DNA from: JBGAJN01 sp044224905
GTDB lineage: Bacteria > Verrucomicrobiota > Verrucomicrobiia > Limisphaerales > JBGAJN01
Length of the DNA stretch: 64,000 bases
Assembly: GCA_044224905.1 (NCBI GenBank)
Contig: JBGAJN010000001.1
Location: 930,001-994,000 of the forward strand
Reading direction: 5' to 3'
Shown: positions 1 to 7,451 of the stretch, in pieces
Position numbering within the stretch: the stretch's first letter is position 1
Layout: each line of letters begins with the position of its first letter
The notes under the pieces: generated by a model
Databases searched by the model: none
What the model was told of the DNA's origin: nothing
What the model saw: only the letters and a program-made list of their open reading frames with translations
Translations under genes and position numbers: made by a program

Positions 1-267
1 TGTCTCGACTTCGCCACCGGCGATGAGAAGTGGGCGCAAGCCGGCTTCGGCTCCGGCGCGGTGATGGTAGCGGATGGAAAACTTATCGCGATGAGCGGCA
101 CGGGCGAGTTGATGATCGCGCCCGCGATCGCGGACGCCTTCAAGCCCACCGCGCGCGCGCAAGTCCTCGGCGGCAAATGCTGGACCGCCCCCATCCTCGC
201 GAATGGTTTCATCTACTGTCGCAACGGCCGCGGCGACGTCGCCGTGGTGGACGCGCGGAAGAAATAA
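1..267 (+). CDS. PQQ-like beta-propeller protein, C-terminal fragment
   Basis: Only the last 88 codons lie in the window; the frame is open from base 1 and ends with TAA at 265-267. The fragment starts with the blade signature D-x-x-T-G-x-x-x-W (residues 3-11), followed by two more short blade-like repeats (around SGAVMVADGKLIAMSG and PILANGFIYCRNG). This is the pattern of PQQ-like or BamB-like beta-propeller proteins, which in Verrucomicrobia and Planctomycetes are usually exported and of unknown substrate. Because the N-terminus is missing, neither a signal peptide nor cofactor-binding residues can be judged, and a true quinoprotein dehydrogenase cannot be told from a structural propeller. 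It converges on the minus-strand gene ending at 283. Confidence 0.75.
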   Translation, partial: CLDFATGDEKWAQAGFGSGAVMVADGKLIAMSGTGELMIAPAIADAFKPTARAQVLGGKCWTAPILANGFIYCRNGRGDVAVVDARKK

Positions 268-289
268 CGATCACCGCGGTGGCTATTTC
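261..289. terminator. Possible bidirectional hairpin between convergent genes
   Basis: A perfect 10-base palindrome CACCGCGGTG (272-281) is flanked by gaaata (261-266) and tatttc (284-289), which also pair. It overlaps the stop codons of the two convergent genes. There is no proper U-tract, so its terminator function is only a suggestion. Confidence 0.3.
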
Positions 290-1362
290 GGTTTGAGGTA
301 AGGCTCGGTGGAGACGCCGAGTTTCCTGCAGAGTTCACGAAAGCACGTTTCACGTTCGGCGCGTTCCTCTGTGTTGAACTTGAGGAAGAATGGCCGCTGG
401 TTCCAATCGAAAGCTGAGGGGGCCTTGCCATGGAGGAACATCAACATCGCTGCGAAATGCACCGCGTTGCCGCCCCGGCGCGCGAGCACGCCCCGAAACA
501 ACGCGTCGATGATTTCCGGTGGATGGAATTCCTCAATTTGCAGGAACGCCTGCGTGAGTCCCTCATACGTGTCAGCACCCTCGAGCGCGTGAACGAGTGT
601 CGCAGTCCGCTCCGCCTCGGAAATAAGTTCAGGCGCGTAGTCGGCAACGGCGATGCGCACGCGATGATTCGAACTCTTCAGCGCTTTCCGCAGGGCAACC
701 CGCGCGCGCGGAGAATCCAGTGCCGCGAGCGCCTCCACATCGCGCCAATCGTCCGTGCCTCGGGCGAGTAAAAGGTTCTCGATCTCCACTAATTCTTCCG
801 GCGTCGCCGTCTTGAAGATCGCAATATCGTAGCCGGTGCCCTCGCGCCATCGATCGTAAGTGCAGACCATGCTTTCACGGAACCGATCGACCGCGGTCTC
901 GACCTTGGGCGCACTCGCACGCGCGGGTTGCGGTGGAATCGGCGAGGGCTCGGCTTCGACGTAGCGCTTCGACTTCCTTTGTTTGCCTGTGCGTTGAGCC
1001 TCGTAGAGCGCGGCATCGGATGCGCGCTGCTTCGCTTCAAGCGCGGCGCGGATTGCGTCCATGTCAGGCGGCGGCTCCGGCGGATGCGGTGGTTCCAGCA
1101 CGAAGTAGAAGCGCTTCGCATCGGTGAATTCGCCAGAGTAACTGGACGAGTTGCGGTCGTAGAAGGTCACCGTACCGGCGGTCTTCCGCGGCCGAGTGCT
1201 GACGGGCTTTTCCAACTTCACGTAAGCACCGGCGGGCGGCGCGGGAAAACAGCTCGATAGTTCGACGATTTTGTTGCCGGCCTTGAGCTCGGCTTCGATG
1301 AGCTTCCGGAGTGGCGCGGGAAAGGCCGCGACTTGCTTGCTGAATTGTTCGGGGATTTTCAT
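283..1362 (-). CDS. HEAT-repeat-like hypothetical protein
   Basis: A 359-residue protein with no signal peptide. Residues about 1-100 form an unfamiliar N-terminal region. Residues 100-165 are charged and proline-rich (PEPPPDMDAI, EPSPIPPQP) and look like a linker. The C-terminal half contains helical segments such as VEALAALDSPRARVALRKAL and a following NHRVRIAVADY repeat, resembling HEAT or PBS-lyase-like repeats that act as protein-interaction scaffolds. It is the last gene of the minus-strand block, 81 bases after the DUF3592-like gene, with an inverted repeat in the gap. No catalytic motif is visible. The HEAT assignment is by eye and the function is unknown. Confidence 0.6.
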   Translation of the reverse strand: MKIPEQFSKQVAAFPAPLRKLIEAELKAGNKIVELSSCFPAPPAGAYVKLEKPVSTRPRKTAGTVTFYDRNSSSYSGEFTDAKRFYFVLEPPHPPEPPPDMDAIRAALEAKQRASDAALYEAQRTGKQRKSKRYVEAEPSPIPPQPARASAPKVETAVDRFRESMVCTYDRWREGTGYDIAIFKTATPEELVEIENLLLARGTDDWRDVEALAALDSPRARVALRKALKSSNHRVRIAVADYAPELISEAERTATLVHALEGADTYEGLTQAFLQIEEFHPPEIIDALFRGVLARRGGNAVHFAAMLMFLHGKAPSAFDWNQRPFFLKFNTEERAERETCFRELCRKLGVSTEPYLKPK

Positions 1363-1390
1363 GACAGAGCTCCGTCGTGATGGCAGGTGT

Positions 1391-1438
1391 CCACTGTGAG
1401 AATGTTCGATTCGTGATTTAGAAATGGATTCACAGTGG
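1391..1438. repeat. Inverted repeat between two minus-strand genes
   Basis: Arms CCACTGTGA (1391-1399) and TCACAGTGG (1430-1438) are perfectly complementary and 30 bases apart. It fills most of the 81-base gap between the DUF3592-like gene and the HEAT-like gene, and may be a weak terminator or a regulator site. No T-tract follows on the minus strand. Confidence 0.4.
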
Positions 1439-1443
1439 TGTAA

Positions 1444-1884
1444 TCAATTCCGTTTGAGAAAGAATAATCCAGTTCCCATCAGGAGCACGCCGCCGATGGC
1501 GTAAGCCCATTCATTGCCGTTCGTCGCGGTCGAGAGCACGCAGTTCGCTGGATCGCGCGGGTCGTAGAAGACGCTAACGGTGCCGCCGACGGGATAGTTC
1601 GCGAGCGTCGCCTGCACCGACGCGAGGTTGATGCTGTTGCGCGGAACCAGCGTCACGCGCGAACCGTTGAACTGCCGTCCTTCCACGGAAAAAGTGTAGG
1701 TCACACTGGGTGCGTAGGTTCGTTTGCTTTTGTCGCGAGCGACCGTCTCCGCTTCCGCGCTGACGATTCGCCCTTCCGCGCTGGGCCACGTGGCACAGGC
1801 GCGCGCATCGCGCACCAAGCCGATTCCGTAGATCAACACGGCAGCTCCGGCCAGGATGAAGACGGCGGCCCACATGCGATTCAT
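1444..1884 (-). CDS. DUF3592-like membrane protein
   Basis: Length 146 residues when started at the ATG at 1884, which overlaps the TGA of the upstream gene as ATGA (1881-1884). That overlap decides the start over an ATG further upstream. An N-terminal membrane segment (AAVFILAGAAVLIYGIGLV) is followed by an extracytoplasmic beta-rich domain with W-P-x-x-x-G-x-I near residue 35, Y-x-Y-x-x-x-x-x-x-x-x (YTFSVEGRQF) and a V-x-V-F-Y-D-P motif before a second C-terminal membrane segment. These are the hallmarks of DUF3592 proteins, whose role is not settled. It is translationally coupled to the membrane-protein gene at 1881-2192. Confidence 0.75.
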   Translation of the reverse strand: MNRMWAAVFILAGAAVLIYGIGLVRDARACATWPSAEGRIVSAEAETVARDKSKRTYAPSVTYTFSVEGRQFNGSRVTLVPRNSINLASVQATLANYPVGGTVSVFYDPRDPANCVLSTATNGNEWAYAIGGVLLMGTGLFFLKRN

Positions 1885-2192
1885 CCCGGTCCTCCGCCGG
1901 CGAACATCGCGCGCGCCAATCGCGCTAATCCGGCGCCAATGAAATAAACCAACACGGCGCAAACACCGATGGCGAAGGCCATGTCCGTATTGCGTCGGAA
2001 GTCCGGGCGCATTCCCATCTTCTCGCCGATGAGTGAAACGGGGAACGTGATGAGAAACGTCAGAATCCCGTTGAGGCTGATCCAGCCGCCGCTCGTGCTG
2101 CCGCGGTCGCTAGCGACTACGAAAATCGCCACCGCGATATAGATCACGGTGAGGACTAGGCCGAAGGTGGAGCGGGGAAACCAGATTGGCAT
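1881..2192 (-). CDS. Small hypothetical membrane protein
   Basis: A 103-residue protein starting at the ATG at 2192 (MPIWFPRS). The frame stays open upstream, but the extra 32 residues are basic and non-membrane-like, so the internal start is preferred. Three hydrophobic segments are visible: FGLVLTVIYIAVAIFVVAS, the stretch around GILTFLITFPVSLIG, and MAFAIGVCAVLVYFIGAGL. No family is recognised. Its stop overlaps the start of the DUF3592-like gene by 4 bases, so the two are probably made together. The gap to the upstream membrane gene is 113 bases and shows no clear terminator. Confidence 0.6.
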   Translation of the reverse strand: MPIWFPRSTFGLVLTVIYIAVAIFVVASDRGSTSGGWISLNGILTFLITFPVSLIGEKMGMRPDFRRNTDMAFAIGVCAVLVYFIGAGLARLARAMFAGGGPG

Positions 2193-2305
2193 GGTGGGGT
2201 GATTGGTTGTTGCGGAATATTTAGCACGAATGCAGATCGAGGGGAACAGAGCATACGACTTTAGTAGTAGGCGATGCCGGAACGGCAATCACGCCGCGCG
2301 ACGGT

Positions 2306-2854
2306 TCACCGCTTGAACACCGACATGAGGCCGACGACGATGCCGAGGCCAATTCCTCCAAGCAACGCCAAGGCCATGCCCAGCGGAAGAGCCGCCAGGA
2401 CCGTCAACAGCGAGGCGAAGAATTTGTGCGCTCGAAACCATTGAGCGAACGCCGGCTTGTGCTCAGCAAGGATCATCGCGCCGACAATCGTGTTGGCCAG
2501 CGAGGCGAACACCAAGCCCAACATCATCGCGACGGCCACGCCAACATCCTGCCCCTTGGGACCGGAACCGGGGGCCCCGAATCCGTCGACGATGCGAAAC
2601 GAACACACCAAGAGCGCGATGAGCAACGCGACATTCGCGCGTCCCAACCACCACCAGTTTTTTGAACCGGCCACGAACACCGTGGCGAATGTCAGCGCGA
2701 CGGCAACGACCGGAAGGAGCCAGATCATTTTCTCCAGCAAATCCACGTCGCTCCTCGAGTAAGAGTTGTGCCGACCACAGAACCAATAAACCAATAATGT
2801 CAGCGCACCCATCGCCGCCTCGGGGCCCATACAGTATGTCGACCAGCGATTCAT
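2306..2854 (-). CDS. Polytopic membrane protein of unknown function
   Basis: A 182-residue protein with four to six hydrophobic segments, including MIWLLPVVAVALTFATVFV, a run around MMLGLVFASLANTIVGAMIL, and a final pair (LLTVLAALPLGMALALLGG then LGIVVGLMSVF). The start is taken at the ATG at 2854, which overlaps the previous gene's TGA as ATGA (2851-2854). A much longer open frame extends to 3406, but its first 184 codons are an arginine/glycine-rich antisense-type reading of the two upstream genes and are rejected. It belongs to the coupled six-gene run. No catalytic motif was found and no family is recognised. Confidence 0.65.
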   Translation of the reverse strand: MNRWSTYCMGPEAAMGALTLLVYWFCGRHNSYSRSDVDLLEKMIWLLPVVAVALTFATVFVAGSKNWWWLGRANVALLIALLVCSFRIVDGFGAPGSGPKGQDVGVAVAMMLGLVFASLANTIVGAMILAEHKPAFAQWFRAHKFFASLLTVLAALPLGMALALLGGIGLGIVVGLMSVFKR

Positions 2855-3204
2855 GGGGTGGGGGCGGCGCGAAAGGCCGCGTGCCAGTAGAACCAAAACC
2901 ACGCCGCCAAATAGATCAGCGGAAACCACATCACCGTGGCCGATTCCTTGATCATAGACCAAATGCAAAAGCCCACGAGGCCGATAGCGGCAGCCGCCGC
3001 GATATGGAGCAACGGTTTGTTCGCGACGAAGATGAGCGAGGCGAGCAGCAGCCCCAGGGCAACCAGCGGGAGGATGGTGATCAGAGGATTGACCTCTGAC
3101 GCGCCAAACGATTTTCGGAATCCGCCCGCAACGACGCTGAGAACGATGAAGCCGCCGCCGAGCACCACAATCAGGCCCCCGAGTATCCAACGTAGCGTGA
3201 TCAT
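2851..3204 (-). CDS. Small four-segment membrane protein, unknown
   Basis: A 117-residue, very hydrophobic protein. Segments are visible near residues 3-28 (ILGGLIVVLGGGFIVLSVVA), 42-60 (ITILPLVALGLLLASLIFVA), 67-84 (HIAAAAAIGLVGFCIWSM) and 92-110 (WFPLIYLAAWFWFYW). Both ends are ATGA overlaps: its start sits in the stop of the 224-residue gene and its stop in the start of the next membrane gene. Such coupling usually means subunits made in fixed ratio, so a membrane complex with its neighbours is plausible. No family is recognised. Confidence 0.65.
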   Translation of the reverse strand: MITLRWILGGLIVVLGGGFIVLSVVAGGFRKSFGASEVNPLITILPLVALGLLLASLIFVANKPLLHIAAAAAIGLVGFCIWSMIKESATVMWFPLIYLAAWFWFYWHAAFRAAPTP

Positions 3205-3875
3205 TTTTCTTCCGGGTCTGGATCGTAGCCGAACTCCCGCACCAGCGCGGCACGAAATTGATCGCGCTCATACGACAACGCGGCACCTTCGCCGCCGCTG
3301 GTAGCCCCGCTGGCGTAGGACCACATCCAGTCGACGGCCTTCTTGAAAGCCGCGACGGCGTTGGGTTCGTCACCGGCGCGTTGAAACATCCGCATGCGCT
3401 GAGCATACATTTCCGCGATGGATGCAGCCGCGCCGAGGTGCGGCACGGCCCGCTGAATCGCCTGCTCCGCTTCTTCGAGCCGGCCCGCGTCCTGCAGCGC
3501 CTTCACCTGGCGCCAAATTTCCGAACTGCTCTCCGGGGCAGGCTTGCTTGTCGGTGGCGGCACAATCATCGTCCGCGCGTTCGGAGCGCGGCGGATCGGT
3601 TCGGTTCCGGGCACGGGCACGTAGTCTCCCAGTTCAAAATATTCCGCCATGTGACCGATGCGCGGCCCGCTCGTTACCCTCACGGGAAATAGCAGCGCGA
3701 CCGTTCGACCTTCGCGCTCGATCCCTAAATGGATTTCCAGCCGGATTTGATCAAACGAAAGCACGCGCAGAATTCCGCTCTCGCCGACGCGCATCGTGAC
3801 GCCCGCCGCGTCGGTGAAATCGCGGAGCATAGTAACGCGGTGGTCGATGCGGAGATTATCGATGGTCGTGCTCAT
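3201..3875 (-). CDS. Hypothetical soluble protein with C-terminal TPR-like helices
   Basis: A 224-residue protein with no signal peptide or membrane segment. Residues 1-95 are beta-rich (for example VTMRVGESGILRVLSFDQI then RLEIHLGIE), like a small barrel domain. A proline-rich linker (VPPPTSKPAPESSS) leads to helices from about 115 on: IWRQVKALQDAGRLEEAEQA and AEMYAQRMRMFQRAGDEPNA, which have the A/G/L spacing of tetratricopeptide-like repeats. It overlaps its upstream neighbour (3872-3875) and downstream neighbour (3201-3204) by ATGA. Function is unknown; a cytosolic adaptor for the membrane proteins of the same run is an inference. Confidence 0.6.
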   Translation of the reverse strand: MSTTIDNLRIDHRVTMLRDFTDAAGVTMRVGESGILRVLSFDQIRLEIHLGIEREGRTVALLFPVRVTSGPRIGHMAEYFELGDYVPVPGTEPIRRAPNARTMIVPPPTSKPAPESSSEIWRQVKALQDAGRLEEAEQAIQRAVPHLGAAASIAEMYAQRMRMFQRAGDEPNAVAAFKKAVDWMWSYASGATSGGEGAALSYERDQFRAALVREFGYDPDPEEK

Positions 3876-5062
3876 CGGTCGGAAGCAGGACCGTCGAAGG
3901 TGACCATGATATCGCCAGCCAGATCGAGAGCGCGTTTCATGTCGGCGCTCTCGGCGGTAACGCGCGCGACGAGATGGAGTCCCTCACGGCCGACGTTTCG
4001 CACGAGAAAAAACTGATCAAGGATTGCGCCGTCGATATTCGCGCCGTGCACACCGGCGCCGGCAATGCCATCGATTTCGTTAACAGCGATCGGGAGGTCG
4101 GGCTGCTGGCTTAGATATTGATCGAGGCAACCGCGGGCGAAGTCTTTCGGCGAGGCGCCTTCGTGCAAACGCTGGCTGAGATTCACTTGAATCTTGCCGC
4201 CGGCGTCGAACACGAGCGTGCGCTTGCCGTCGTCGATCACGTGCCAACCGAGCGGCAGACGAAACTGCCCCACAACTGCGCCCGCTGCGACCGTGGCGAA
4301 TTTGCCCGCGAGATCGACGGACACAACGCGAGGCACGAGACCGACGCCGCGGTCGCGGAGGTTGGCGTTGATGCGATGCTCCACGTCGAGCGAGGTGGCG
4401 TCGTTTGCCAACGCGAGTGCGGCCATTTCGTCGGGAGTGAGTCGCGCGGTGGGCGCGGTCGGAGCCGGAGCGGCTTGCTTCGACGCCTCCGGAGCCGGTG
4501 CAACGGTGTCCGTTTCGCTTTTCGCCACCGGCACTGGTTGCCCGGGAAACAGCGCGACTTTGGTGCCGTGCGACTCCCGGAGTTGGAGTGACGCGAGCAT
4601 GGGCGCCATCTTCTCAATGGCGCTGGTCCAAAACGGCTCGGGCGCCATCGCCGACATTTGGAATAGCCGGCCGCCATCCTCGAAAAGCACAAAGCGCATC
4701 TTCATCGTGACGTCGTCGGCTTTTTGCGTCGCGTCACACGTGACCGCGGGATATTCGCCCACCCGCGTCTCCGTCACCGGGGAATGCGGGTAGCCTTCGG
4801 CCTTGCAGATGTATTCCGTCCATTGCGAGAGCGCGCCGTCATCAAATGCTGGCCGGGCCGCGACGGTGAAGATCATCGGGCCGTACTGCGTGACCGCAAT
4901 TGCCAGCGGCATGAATTGCGAGCCCTTGGAGAAATCCACTTCCTCGTTGGGCAGGTCGGCGATTTTGAAATCAGCAGGTTTGAGGAAGCGGCAGGTCAGC
5001 CCGGCATGATTCGGCGGCGAGACGACGTGGTATTCGTAACCGGAGGGAGTGGTGGCGCTCAT
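3872..5062 (-). CDS. Hypothetical protein with two DcrB/PsbP-like domains
   Basis: A 396-residue soluble protein. Residues about 5-160 and 265-390 both look like the same alpha/beta fold: a strand-rich start, a central gain of hydrophobic strands (RFVLFEDGGRLFQMSAMAPE in the first, DQFFLVRNVGREGLHLVARV in the second) and a terminal helix followed by a strand (MAPMLASLQL; LAGDIMVTF). This spacing resembles DUF1795/DcrB or PsbP-like domains, some of which act as chaperones or adaptors. The linker (about 165-205) is rich in alanine and proline. No signal peptide is present. It is the second gene of the coupled run, 69 bases after the 141-residue gene. The domain call is tentative. Confidence 0.6.
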   Translation of the reverse strand: MSATTPSGYEYHVVSPPNHAGLTCRFLKPADFKIADLPNEEVDFSKGSQFMPLAIAVTQYGPMIFTVAARPAFDDGALSQWTEYICKAEGYPHSPVTETRVGEYPAVTCDATQKADDVTMKMRFVLFEDGGRLFQMSAMAPEPFWTSAIEKMAPMLASLQLRESHGTKVALFPGQPVPVAKSETDTVAPAPEASKQAAPAPTAPTARLTPDEMAALALANDATSLDVEHRINANLRDRGVGLVPRVVSVDLAGKFATVAAGAVVGQFRLPLGWHVIDDGKRTLVFDAGGKIQVNLSQRLHEGASPKDFARGCLDQYLSQQPDLPIAVNEIDGIAGAGVHGANIDGAILDQFFLVRNVGREGLHLVARVTAESADMKRALDLAGDIMVTFDGPASDR

Positions 5063-5131
5063 GGTTTTTGAAATTTACTGATGGGGCGACGGGCTGCCGT
5101 AGCACCCGTCAGCAACGATTGCAGGGAAAAA

Positions 5132-5557
5132 TTAGGCCGGCCAAGCAAACTTTACCGACTTCGGTGCGTCGGCCGAGCCGTCGAACTTGCGCAGTTGGAC
5201 GAAGATTTCGATTTCGGACGGTTGTCCGTCTTTGACGTGAACACGGAATTGGATGATGCGCGCGTCACTCGTGCTGGGATCGAAGCTGTAGCCCCACTGG
5301 AACCACGGCTTGCCCTGCGCGCCGGTTGAGCGGGCGTTGCTCTTCATCATCGTGGGCTCGAAGACGCCGCCGGCCGTTTGCGAAGACTTGATGCGCACCC
5401 GCCAGTCGCCGTTGCTGTCGGTTTCCTTGTAAGCGACGAACGCGTAGTCGCAGTTCAGCACAGCGTCGTATGCATCGAGGTAGGCGAGGTGTTGATAGGT
5501 GGCGCCGCCGGGCACGGAGGCCGGCGTTTCGATAAGTTGGGTGGGTTTGTTGCTCAT
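5132..5557 (-). CDS. Hypothetical protein, first gene of the coupled run
   Basis: A 141-residue soluble protein without signal peptide. It reads as a compact beta-rich domain with alternating strands (CDYAFVAYKETDSNGDWRVR, ARIIQFRVHVKDGQPSEIEI) and many aromatic residues, ending KSVKFAWPA. No motif points to a known enzyme. It lies 69 bases upstream of the DcrB/PsbP-like gene on the same strand and is likely co-transcribed. An AT-rich stretch just upstream (around 5558-5580) could hold its promoter, but no convincing hexamer pair was found. No family recognised. Confidence 0.55.
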   Translation of the reverse strand: MSNKPTQLIETPASVPGGATYQHLAYLDAYDAVLNCDYAFVAYKETDSNGDWRVRIKSSQTAGGVFEPTMMKSNARSTGAQGKPWFQWGYSFDPSTSDARIIQFRVHVKDGQPSEIEIFVQLRKFDGSADAPKSVKFAWPA

Positions 5558-5707
5558 TTATGTATTTATTTATGGTTTTCCAACATGCTTCAAGATTTCA
5601 GAAATGTTCCGGCCGATATATCCGCCGTGGTTCCGCTGGAGCCCGATTGTCTGAACCAAGAATCGCGCGGGCGAATTCGTGATGCTGACTTAAATGGGCC
5701 ATGCGGT

Positions 5708-6391
5708 TCAGTCTTTCCGTAGCAACCGAAGCATCAGCTTCCACGCCTCGTATTCGGAGACTTTCTCCGGATAAGTATTTCTCGACGTCTCCCAATCGTA
5801 GAACTGTCGCAAGAACGCGAGGAAGGCAGGTTCGCTCCGGAATTTCTCCACCGAGTTTGATTCGCCGTAGTCCGCCCGCACGAACTGGCCGCAGTGGAAC
5901 CGAATATTGGTACCGCCTTCCTTGTGCGCTGTGGAGTAAGTTGCGCCGCTGCGGAGGGCGTTGAGAATCTCCTGTTGAATTGCCGGAATATCGTGGAGAT
6001 GCGATTCCGCTTTCAGGGCTTGCTCCGCCAGCCTCTGGTAACGATCGACTGACCCTTCACCGCTGTTGGGTGTCGGGGTGATTTTAAATTCGCGAACCCA
6101 GAGATCGATCCAACCGTCCAAGGTTTTGCGTTGACCGGTCTGTGCAGTGGGCGAGAGGTCAGCCGCGGATGCCTCGAATTGCAGCCGGTAGTGATTGGTC
6201 AGCAGAAGCGCCGCCTCGAAACCCAAAAGCACCCGATATGGAACCCCGTTCACTTTGCCATTGGCGCGAAAGGTGAGCCGCGATCCCTCCAACACTGGCG
6301 GGAGCAAGGTCATCAATTCCCTTTCGAGCACAAATTGAATCTCGTGCGGTGGCCGGCGATCCCGGAAGTGGGTTTCTCGAGTGGCCGTCAT
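5708..6391 (-). CDS. Hypothetical protein
   Basis: A 227-residue soluble protein. The N-terminal half is strand-rich (LTFRANGKVNGVPYRVLLGF, LLLTNHYRLQFEASAADL) and could be a small sensor or lipocalin-like fold. The C-terminal half is helical and rich in aromatic and charged residues (EPAFLAFLRQFYDWETSR, YEAWKLMLRLLRKD). No signal peptide, zinc site or nucleotide-binding motif is visible. It is separated from the coupled run by 150 bases in which no other gene is seen, and lies 33 bases after the secreted protein gene on the same strand. Base composition is visibly less GC-rich than the flanking metabolic genes. No family recognised. Confidence 0.5.
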   Translation of the reverse strand: MTATRETHFRDRRPPHEIQFVLERELMTLLPPVLEGSRLTFRANGKVNGVPYRVLLGFEAALLLTNHYRLQFEASAADLSPTAQTGQRKTLDGWIDLWVREFKITPTPNSGEGSVDRYQRLAEQALKAESHLHDIPAIQQEILNALRSGATYSTAHKEGGTNIRFHCGQFVRADYGESNSVEKFRSEPAFLAFLRQFYDWETSRNTYPEKVSEYEAWKLMLRLLRKD

Positions 6392-6424
6392 CGAGCGGTC
6401 GATTGATGAGTCTTCGTTGGCGGC

Positions 6425-7258
6425 TCAGTGAAGTTTCAGTCGATAAAACTGTGACTCACCCGAAGTTGAAACAGTGGCGGTGTTCTCCATTCCGACGGGA
6501 ACGACTGCCGCGCCTACGGCCTGCCAGTTGGTGCTGTTCACGTTGGTCACACTTTGGAGCACGCCACCGGATACCGCGCGCGGCCACGCGACCTGCACCG
6601 AGTTGGAGCTAAGTTGCCGGACGTTCAGCGCCACCAGTTCATTGGTGGATACTTGGGTGATCTCACCATCGACCTGAAAAATGAAATTGTTCGAAGCGTT
6701 CGCTGCGTACCAGTTGAACCGACGTCGATCAGGAAATAATGCTATATTCGGTGGTTGATTCGGCAATGCGTTCGAAGAGAAAGCCGTGCTCGAACTGTCC
6801 AGTAATTCGAAATTGACGTAGGTGTTTGTATTGACCGCGCCATCTGTCACGAGCCCGTTGTTGCCGATTTGGAGAAAATACTGATCCTCGCCAATGAAGT
6901 CGTTATGGATGCACACGTTGCCGGACCATTGGGAGATTTTGTTGTCGGTGCTATTGGTCACCGTGTGCCCACCAATTTGCATCAGGAACGAGAAGCCGGT
7001 GGTTTCGCGGAAGTAGTAGTTAATGGCGGTGCCGGCCTGATTCGACAATGTCAGCGAGAGATTTGTCGTCTCATAACTGACCCGGCAGTAGAAAGGTGTG
7101 CCATTTTGAATGTTCGCTGGGAGAGCGTTGCTCGGATTGCTGACGCCGTCGACTATACCCGCAAACCAGAACGTCACTGGCGCCGCATGAACGGTGCAAA
7201 CGCTCGCCATGGTTGCTATCGCAATCCATAAACCAAACAACGCCTTCATCATTCGCAT
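6425..7258 (-). CDS. Secreted protein with Verrucomicrobia-type C-terminal module
   Basis: A 277-residue protein with a clear signal peptide (ALFGLWIAIATMASVCTVHA, likely cleaved near residue 26). The body is beta-rich and high in asparagine, serine and threonine (GHTVTNSTDNKISQWSGNV), typical of surface proteins. The last 65 residues form a module with W-P, S-V-T-N-V-N-x-T-N-W and a terminal Q-F-Y-R-L-K motif. The same layout ends two other secreted proteins here (531 residues at 14739-16334 and 1537 residues at 22068-26681), so it is probably a common C-terminal domain rather than chance. No enzymatic motif. Function unknown. Confidence 0.65.
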   Translation of the reverse strand: MRMMKALFGLWIAIATMASVCTVHAAPVTFWFAGIVDGVSNPSNALPANIQNGTPFYCRVSYETTNLSLTLSNQAGTAINYYFRETTGFSFLMQIGGHTVTNSTDNKISQWSGNVCIHNDFIGEDQYFLQIGNNGLVTDGAVNTNTYVNFELLDSSSTAFSSNALPNQPPNIALFPDRRRFNWYAANASNNFIFQVDGEITQVSTNELVALNVRQLSSNSVQVAWPRAVSGGVLQSVTNVNSTNWQAVGAAVVPVGMENTATVSTSGESQFYRLKLH

Positions 7259-7451
7259 CTTCTACCCGAAGCTCGTCGGATTTTCCACACTCCTTTTATA
7301 GTCTATCAGCTGTTTTGGGTTTGGCAGAAGCTGTCGATTGACGCGGTTTAGACTGCTCTTGCGAATCGCTTAAGTTTCTGTCCGCAAAAGTCGCCAGACC
7401 GAGTTTGGACGACTTCTTGCCGCGCGCTCGGGCAACCGCTACAAAACTTCC

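Noticed and set aside
2855..3406. N-terminal extension of the minus-strand membrane protein
   Set aside because: Arginine/glycine-rich residues reading through two real genes in another frame; the ATGA overlap at 2851-2854 marks the true start.
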